Origin: Syntrophales bacterium
GTDB lineage: Bacteria; Desulfobacterota; Syntrophia; Syntrophales; UBA2192
DNA: 10,199 nucleotides
Assembly: GCA_025454095.1 (NCBI GenBank)
Contig: JALOPC010000043.1
Span: forward strand, 1-10,199
Direction of reading: 5' to 3'
The notes below the pieces were generated by a model. That model was not told the origin of the DNA, did not search any database, and saw only the letters and a program-made list of their open reading frames with translations. Both the position numbers and the translations under genes were made by a program. Position 1 is the stretch's first letter. Each line of letters opens with the position of its first letter. Positions 5,810-10,199 of this stretch are shown here, one piece after another.

Positions 5810-6730
5810 GTGAAAACGGTGATTGTCATCTCCCGCGACATGGTGCTCACGAGCACCGTGGAGAACCGTATCCGGCAGGGTTACCGGGTCATCCTGTTCG
5901 ACAGCATCCAGTCGGCCATGGGCCTGATCTGCAGCACGAGCCCGCCCGATCTTGTCGTCCTCGACGTGGACCTGCAGGACCTCGTTACCGCCGGCACGCT
6001 CAGCCAGCTCAAGGAAGACCCCATGTTCCGCAATCTCACGGTGCTGGCCGTGCTGGGCGACGAGAACGCCTCCACGCAGTGGGACTCCCTGCTCTTCGAG
6101 GATTACATCTGGCGGAGGGCCCTGGAGCCCGAGATCCTGCGGCGGGTCAATCTGTGCGTCATGCGCTCGGAGCGGATCGTGGAGATCAACCCCCTGACGC
6201 GGCTACCGGGCAACATCTCCATCAACCGGGAAATCCAGGAGCGTCTCGACCGGGGGGAGCCCTTCGCGCTCGCGTGGGCCGACCTGGACCAGTTCAAGCC
6301 CCTCAACGACAAGTACGGCTTCTCCCGGGGTGACGACATCATCCGCATCACGGGGCGGCTCATTCTCGGCGCGGTGAAGGACAAGCAGCGCGAGCGCAGC
6401 TTCGTGGGACACATCGGGGGCGACGACTTCGTCTACATCATGAGCCCCGAGGGCATCGAGGCCGCCTCCCAGGACCTGGTCACCACCTTCGACCAGATCA
6501 TCCCGGGCTTCTACGATGCCGAGGACCGCGAGAGGGGATCCATCCGGTCCGTGGACCGCCAGGGCAGCGAGCGGACCTTCCCGCTGACCAGTATCTCCAT
6601 CGGGATCACCGACACGGGAACGGGCCCGTTCAGCCACTTCGGCGAGATGACGGAGCGGGCATCGGAGATGAAGAAGTACGCCAAGCAGTTCCCGGGGAGC
6701 TGTTTCAAGTGGGATCGCCGGAAACAGTGA
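5810..6730 (+). CDS. degenerate receiver-GGDEF protein with a GGDDF motif
   Basis: About 306 residues from GTG 5810; the frame also allows a TTG at 5789, but no Shine-Dalgarno precedes it. AAGGAG lies 12 bases before 5810, and the first receiver strand (KTVIVIS) then begins at residue 2. Residues 1-115 look like a receiver domain with a possible phosphoacceptor Asp52 (LVVLDVD), but the acidic pair, the conserved Thr/Ser and the Lys are not apparent, so it is probably degenerate. The GGDEF domain follows: NPLTRLPGN (127-135), ADLDQFKPLNDKYGFSRGDDII (157-178), and HIGGDDF (201-207) in place of GGDEF. The RxxD inhibitory site is absent; RERS stands at that position. Diguanylate cyclase activity is therefore uncertain, and it may instead be a nucleotide-binding receptor. 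It is the third gene of the plus-strand cassette and converges on the radical SAM gene 25 bases away. Confidence 0.88.
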   Translation: MKTVIVISRDMVLTSTVENRIRQGYRVILFDSIQSAMGLICSTSPPDLVVLDVDLQDLVTAGTLSQLKEDPMFRNLTVLAVLGDENASTQWDSLLFEDYIWRRALEPEILRRVNLCVMRSERIVEINPLTRLPGNISINREIQERLDRGEPFALAWADLDQFKPLNDKYGFSRGDDIIRITGRLILGAVKDKQRERSFVGHIGGDDFVYIMSPEGIEAASQDLVTTFDQIIPGFYDAEDRERGSIRSVDRQGSERTFPLTSISIGITDTGTGPFSHFGEMTERASEMKKYAKQFPGSCFKWDRRKQ

Positions 6731-6755
6731 CCGGCGACGTGCCGTTGTCCCGGGT

Positions 6756-9293
6756 TTACCGCGTTTCCCCTGCGTTTTTTTCTCTTGCCCTCCCGGTTTC
6801 GCCCTTCTCCAGGATCGTCTGCACTTTCACGATCCGCAGGCTCCGGACGACTTCGTCATCCAGCCCGAGGGCACGGCCGAGGATCTCGGCCGGCCTGGCG
6901 GTCCTGCCGTCGGCAAAGAGGAGGGTCATCTCCAGCGTCCCGGTCTGCCGATCCAGGGAGATCCCCTCCACGTAGGGGCGGACGTCCTTGCGGGAGACCT
7001 TCCCCTTCCCCTCGCGCTCCACGATGCAGGACGGGGATGCCAGGAAGGAGCCGACTCGAATCTCCAGCCCCTCCGCGGAGGCGCCGGGGGGCAGGGAGGC
7101 GCGGTAGCGAAACCCCCTGACGATCTTCGCCAGGGACGGATCGCCGCTCTCGATGCGTTCGATGCGCCGGACCTCGAGCCCCCGGGGCAGGGCCGCGTTG
7201 ATCCGCTCCGCGGCCTTTCGTACGTCGGCAATCCCGCCCTCCAGCTGAAGGTCGGCAAATTCCTCCAGGCTCTCCATCCCCACGGCCGTGGCAAAGGCAA
7301 AGGAAATCTTCGGGTGCGGGTGGAACCCTTCCGAGTACCGCGGGGAAAGGCCGCTGCGCTTGACGGCGCGCGTCAGCGCCGAGGACACCTCGAGGTGGGA
7401 AAGGAAGCGGGACATCCCGGTCTTCGCGAAGACGAGCCGCCAGCGGGAAACCGGCGGGGCATCGGCAACCGCCGTCACGCCGGCGGCCGCGGGCGCCGGG
7501 GCCTCCGGGAGCCCGGCGGCCTCCCGGATGACGACGAGCGAACCGTCGCAGACCCCGCAGTTCCGGCAGCCCTCGCGGCGGCAGTCGGGGGTCTCCTCGC
7601 CCCGCAGGGATTTTTCGTATTCGGCAAGCAGGAACTCCCTGTCGAGTCCCGCATCCACGAACTCCCAGGGCAGGGTCTCCGCCCTCCCCCGTTCGCGCAG
7701 GTGCTCCTCGATACGGATGCCGGAATCCCGGAGGGCTTCCTCCCACCGCTCGAAGAGAAACCGGTCGCTCCACCCGTCGAAGCGGGCCCCGAGCGACCAG
7801 GCCTTTTCCACGAGGTCCGCGAGCCGCTCGTCGCCTCGCGAGAAGAGCCCCTCCAGGAGGCTCATCCGGGCGTCGTGCCACTTGAAGCTGATGTTGCGGT
7901 TCGAAAGCCGGCGCTTGAGGTGACCCTGTTTCGCCAGCGTCTCCTCGAGGCCGATCTGGCGCACCCACTGAAAGGGCGTGTGCGGCTTGGGGACCAGGGT
8001 GGAGAGGCCGACGGTGACCTGCCTCCCCCTGCCTTCCCGCATGACGCGGTGGGCCAGGTCGGCGATCCCCTCGAGGTCCTCTTCGCGCTCGCCGGGCAGG
8101 CCGATCATGAAGTAGAGCTTGATGGCCTTCCACCCGCCGTCGAAAACGCGGCGGGCCGTCTCGAGGAGGTCGGCGTCCGTGTTGCCCTTGTTGATGATGT
8201 CGCGCAGCCTCTGCGTCCCCGCCTCGGGGGCGATGGTGAAACTCGTCTTGCGGACCCGGCGGATCTCCTCGATGAGTTTCGGGCTCAGGGTCTCCACGCG
8301 AAGCGACGGAAGCCCGAGCGCCACGCGCCGCTCGCTGTAGCGGTTCATCAGCTCGCCCAGCAGCGGCTCGATCTGCGAGTAGTCGCCCGAACTGAGCGAC
8401 AGCAGCGAGATCTCGTCGTAGCCCGTCGCCTGGAGGGCCTCCTCGGCCATCGCGAGCAGCGTCGAGGGGTTTCGCTCCCGCACGGGCCGCCAGACCATCC
8501 CCGCCTGGCAGAACCGGCAGCCCCGCGTGCACCCCCGGGCGATCTCGAGGGAGATGCGGTCGTGGATCGTGTTCATGAGCGGCACGACAGGCTTCAGCGG
8601 GTGGAGCCACCGGTTGAGATCGGCGATCACGCGCTTGCGCACCCGCATTCCCTCCCGGTGCAGGGATGGAACGAATAGGCCTTCCAGGGCGGCAAGACGC
8701 TCCAGGGCGTCCGCGCGCCGCAGCCCTTTCTCTTTCGCCCGCAGAAGGACCTCGGCGATCTCCGAGATCGCCTCCTCGCCCTCCCCGATGACGAGGGCAT
8801 CGAAGAAAGGGGCCATGGGAAGCGGGTTGAACGCGCAGGGCCCCCCGGCGATCACGATGGGGTCCCCGTCGCGCCGGTCCTTCGCACGCAGGGGAATTCC
8901 CCCCAGCTCGAGCAGGGTCAGGACGTTCGTGTAGGAAAGCTCGTACTGCAGGGAGACGCCGACGAGGTCGAAGGCCGCAAGCGGCATGCCCGACTCGAGG
9001 GTCGCCAGCGGCAGCCCGCCCGCCCGCAGCCGGGCTTCCATGTCCGGCCAGGGGGCGTAGACGCGCTCGGCGCAGATGTGCGGGTGCGCGTTCAGGATGG
9101 CGTAGAGGATCTGGAGCCCCAGGTGGGACATGCCCACCTCGTAGGCGTCGGGAAAGGCCAGGGCGACGCGCAGCCGACAGGCGGCGCGGTCCTTGTCCGC
9201 GGCGTTGGCCTCGCCGCCGGTGTAGCGGCTGGGCTTCTCGACGAGGGCCAGAAAGGTCTCGAGCAGGTTATATTCGGGTCCCTGACAGGACAT
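6756..9293 (-). CDS. B12-binding-like radical SAM protein fused to DUF2344 (TIGR03960/TIGR03936 type)
   Basis: About 845 residues. The N-terminal region (about 40-180) resembles the B12-binding-like domain of such radical SAM proteins (LAFPDAYEVGMSHLGLQILYAI, then VGVSLQYELSYTN and GGPCAFNP). The radical SAM core follows, with the 4Fe-4S motif CTRGCRFC (Cys255, Cys259, Cys262), SLSSGDYS (298-305) and APEAGTQRLRDIINKG (354-369). A Cys cluster C-x4-C-x2-C-x2-C (about 570-581) then precedes an Ala/Pro linker and DUF2344 (about 616-835: FAKTGMSRFLSHLEV, GFHPHPKISFA). The chemistry is unknown; gene neighbourhoods link the family to ribosome and RNA processing. I chose the ATG at 9293 because AAGGTG lies 5 bases upstream and MSCQGPEYNLLETFL is typical; the frame is open 18 codons further. 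The ribonuclease G/E gene that usually follows is not there. Confidence 0.93.
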   Translation of the reverse strand: MSCQGPEYNLLETFLALVEKPSRYTGGEANAADKDRAACRLRVALAFPDAYEVGMSHLGLQILYAILNAHPHICAERVYAPWPDMEARLRAGGLPLATLESGMPLAAFDLVGVSLQYELSYTNVLTLLELGGIPLRAKDRRDGDPIVIAGGPCAFNPLPMAPFFDALVIGEGEEAISEIAEVLLRAKEKGLRRADALERLAALEGLFVPSLHREGMRVRKRVIADLNRWLHPLKPVVPLMNTIHDRISLEIARGCTRGCRFCQAGMVWRPVRERNPSTLLAMAEEALQATGYDEISLLSLSSGDYSQIEPLLGELMNRYSERRVALGLPSLRVETLSPKLIEEIRRVRKTSFTIAPEAGTQRLRDIINKGNTDADLLETARRVFDGGWKAIKLYFMIGLPGEREEDLEGIADLAHRVMREGRGRQVTVGLSTLVPKPHTPFQWVRQIGLEETLAKQGHLKRRLSNRNISFKWHDARMSLLEGLFSRGDERLADLVEKAWSLGARFDGWSDRFLFERWEEALRDSGIRIEEHLRERGRAETLPWEFVDAGLDREFLLAEYEKSLRGEETPDCRREGCRNCGVCDGSLVVIREAAGLPEAPAPAAAGVTAVADAPPVSRWRLVFAKTGMSRFLSHLEVSSALTRAVKRSGLSPRYSEGFHPHPKISFAFATAVGMESLEEFADLQLEGGIADVRKAAERINAALPRGLEVRRIERIESGDPSLAKIVRGFRYRASLPPGASAEGLEIRVGSFLASPSCIVEREGKGKVSRKDVRPYVEGISLDRQTGTLEMTLLFADGRTARPAEILGRALGLDDEVVRSLRIVKVQTILEKGETGRAREKNAGETR

Positions 9294-9345
9294 GTTCACC
9301 TTTATTCTCACGGTTGCCCGGTCCCTGTCATCTGGCTCAGGGACC
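9277..9345 (-). promoter_or_regulatory. overlapping alternative hairpins at the radical SAM gene start
   Basis: On the minus strand GGTCCCTG (9345 to 9338) can pair with CAGGGACC at 9327-9320, an 8-bp stem with a 10-base loop. It can equally pair with an identical CAGGGACC at 9284-9277, which is codons 4-6 of the gene. The second pairing would enclose the Shine-Dalgarno and ATG; the first leaves them free. No T-run follows either stem, so this is not a normal terminator. A regulatory role is inferred. The remaining upstream spacer (9346-9456) shows no clear promoter. Confidence 0.4.
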
Positions 9346-9456
9346 ATTCATTTCACGAAGTGCAGACGCCGGGAAGTGATGAAGTCCGGAGAACGGCAGC
9401 TTTGCACCCGGCTCCCGGCCTCTCCACGCTTCTCAACTTCTCACCATCAAAGCTTC

Positions 9457-9487
9457 TTGAGCAGAGGGGTGTCGTCCGTCTGCTCAA
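9457..9487 (-). terminator. hairpin at the end of the 126-residue gene, possible terminator
   Basis: A perfect 9-bp inverted repeat (TTGAGCAGA / TCTGCTCAA) with a 13-base loop overlaps the TGA stop codon of the gene on the minus strand. The sequence after it (GAAGCTTT) is not a proper T-tract, so termination may be partial, or the hairpin may protect an mRNA end between this gene and the radical SAM gene. Confidence 0.45.
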
Positions 9488-9864
9488 TCCGCGGCCGGGT
9501 ACTTCCACGGGTCTTTCACGATCTCCCGGTGCTTCGAGAGAACGTATCGCCCGGGGAACTGATCCTTCGACAGGTAGGGCAGAACGTCCTTCTTGAAAGC
9601 GGCGAGAAATTCCTCGAACAGGGCTTCCCGCTCCCCGGCGGGGACGAAGGTCCTCTCGTTGCGGTACTCGAAGACGATCTCGGGCCCGAAGATACGTTTT
9701 GTCTTCTCGCAGTCCGCCGCCTCCTCGAAGTATTCCCGCTTCACCGCAACGGGGACCCTGACGACGAGCACGACACTGGCCGTGTCCGCCGCGATCGTCC
9801 GGGAGAGATCCTCCACCCGGGCCTCCAGCCCATTGGGGAGGGCAATGACCTCCACAAGCCTCAT
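9484..9864 (-). CDS. conserved-looking hypothetical protein, 126 residues
   Basis: I do not recognise a family. The protein begins MRLVEVIALPNGLEARVEDLS and has one hydrophobic beta-like stretch (SVVLVVRVPVAV, 30-41). An acidic-aromatic centre (REYFEE, EIVFEYRNERTF) and an amphipathic helix (EREALFEEFLAAFKKDVLPYL, 78-98) follow, and it ends DPWKYPAAD. No signal peptide, transmembrane segment or metal motif is visible; it looks like a small soluble alpha/beta protein. I chose the ATG at 9864: GGAGG lies 10 bases upstream, while the open frame up to about 10065 crosses the intergenic dyad. It lies upstream of the radical SAM gene on the same strand, 190 bases away, with a hairpin at its own stop. 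Confidence 0.75.
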   Translation of the reverse strand: MRLVEVIALPNGLEARVEDLSRTIAADTASVVLVVRVPVAVKREYFEEAADCEKTKRIFGPEIVFEYRNERTFVPAGEREALFEEFLAAFKKDVLPYLSKDQFPGRYVLSKHREIVKDPWKYPAAD

Positions 9865-9889
9865 GAGCGCTTTGCCTCCACCTTTGTAC

Positions 9890-9917
9890 TTGACCCCGGG
9901 AGTATTTTGCCTATATA
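9890..9917 (+). promoter_or_regulatory. candidate sigma70 promoter for the cysteine-cluster gene
   Basis: TTGACC (9890-9895) and TATATA (9912-9917) are separated by 16 bases and match consensus at 5 and 4 of 6 positions. Transcription would start near 9924, giving a leader of about 140 bases that contains the dyad at 9933-9955. The -10 match is weak, so this is tentative. Confidence 0.4.
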
Positions 9918-9932
9918 CCCGCCTGGAACGGC

Positions 9933-9955
9933 AGCGGATTTCCCGGGAATCCGCT
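9933..9955. promoter_or_regulatory. 23-bp near-perfect dyad in the divergent intergenic region
   Basis: AGCGGATT (9933-9940) and AATCCGCT (9948-9955) are perfect inverted 8-mers. The 7 bases between them are also nearly symmetric, with one T/G mismatch pair. No T-run follows. The element lies between the divergent starts at 9864 and 10064, just after the candidate start point of the plus-strand promoter, so it could be an operator for a dimeric repressor or a leader hairpin. Confidence 0.5.
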
Positions 9956-10063
9956 TCTTCAAGAGCACATCCCGGCGCCAACAGGCAAGCCAGGGGCATC
10001 ACCTTATGCGCGATCGGGAAATTTTTCAAGACATCTGTGAATACCGGAACCGGATTCCCGCCC

Positions 10064-10199
10064 ATGGCTCAAAAACCCTTGTCTTTGCGTGACGGGCCCG
10101 ACAGCCCCTTCGTCCATCTCTGCCAGCCGGACGCCACGAAATCCTGCGGCGCCTGCTGCGGGCTCTACAACTACGTCGACTCGGGCCGCGAGGCCCTGG
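10064..10199 (+). CDS. cysteine-cluster (YkgJ-like) protein, 5' part only
   Basis: The first 45 codons of a gene that leaves the window. The visible part has the sequence KSCGACCGLYNY with Cys28, Cys31 and Cys32, and an earlier Cys20 in HLCQPDA. The CGxCC core is the hallmark of the YkgJ/Fe-S-or-zinc cysteine-cluster family (UPF0153), whose biochemical role is poorly known. The ATG at 10064 is preferred although only a weak GGA precedes it; a GTG at 10037 is in frame and would add nine residues. It is divergent from the 126-residue gene, with the 23-bp dyad between them. Confidence 0.72.
   Translation, partial: MAQKPLSLRDGPDSPFVHLCQPDATKSCGACCGLYNYVDSGREAL

Noticed and set aside
6413..6434. 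The GGDD sequence as a Cas10-like palm motif indicating a CRISPR type III system
   Set aside because: The surrounding residues and the upstream receiver domain are typical of GGDEF signalling proteins, and there is no CRISPR repeat or other Cas gene in the window.
6731..6755. Possible bidirectional terminator between the converging GGDEF and radical SAM genes
   Set aside because: Only a 4-bp stem could be drawn and there is no T-run on either strand within the gap.
6856..8678. Long open frames of 584 codons (minus) and 454 codons (plus) over the radical SAM gene
   Set aside because: They are out-of-frame shadows in GC-rich DNA, made up of Arg, Gly, Pro and Ala, while the radical SAM frame carries all recognisable motifs.
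5688..9899. A 12-base sequence (CCGGGGTCAAGT) in both intergenic gaps at 5688-5699 (plus) and 9888-9899 (minus)
   Set aside because: Several shared 12-mers are expected by chance in 10 kb of GC-rich DNA, and neither copy has extended similarity or palindromic flanks, so it does not support a dispersed repeat.

Overview
The window is GC-rich, gene-dense bacterial chromosome. The block rplU-rpmA-obgE-proB and the fused B12/radical-SAM/DUF2344 protein are widespread in Desulfobacterota ('deltaproteobacteria') and related anaerobes. Together with the HDOD and GGDEF signalling genes they suggest a Desulfobacterota member, perhaps Syntrophales-like. This placement is inferred from gene content and was not tested by phylogeny. 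No mobile element, CRISPR array, rRNA or tRNA was found.

Layout, left to right. (1) 1-774, minus strand: a TauE/SafE-type membrane permease that starts with TTG, has a good sigma70 promoter, and ends at an intrinsic terminator. (2) 891-1457, plus strand: an O6-alkylguanine-DNA alkyltransferase, divergent from the permease; the two candidate promoters abut. A heptanucleotide G-run repeat with G-quadruplex potential lies just after its stop. (3) 1546-4344, minus strand: rplU, rpmA, obgE and proB, read from a consensus TTGACA/TATAAT promoter. An intrinsic terminator sits between rpmA and obgE. proB is damaged: about 20 codons of its C-terminal PUA domain are missing and the reading frame is shifted at the same point. 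(4) 4549-6730, plus strand: a three-gene signalling cassette made of a 98-residue HD-GYP-N-like protein, an HDOD protein and a degenerate-REC/GGDDF protein. (5) 6756-9293, minus strand: the large radical SAM-DUF2344 protein, converging on the cassette. (6) 9484-9864, minus strand: an unrecognised 126-residue protein. (7) 10064 to the window end, plus strand: the start of a cysteine-cluster (YkgJ-like) protein.

How the parts relate. rplU and rpmA encode neighbouring large-subunit ribosomal proteins. ObgE is a GTPase of 50S assembly, so its place behind them fits. ProB would make gamma-glutamyl phosphate for proline, but its frame is broken here. In related genomes the radical SAM-DUF2344 gene is commonly followed by a ribonuclease G/E gene and then rplU. 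Here the opposite-strand signalling cassette occupies that position, which suggests insertion or replacement in an otherwise conserved locus.

The strongest leads are the proB deletion/frameshift, the cassette in the conserved locus, the G-quadruplex repeat, two non-coding inverted-repeat structures near 9277-9345 and 9933-9955, and a 14-base match to the Illumina adapter that may be an assembly artefact. I saw no clear sign of a wholly new defence or mobile system.
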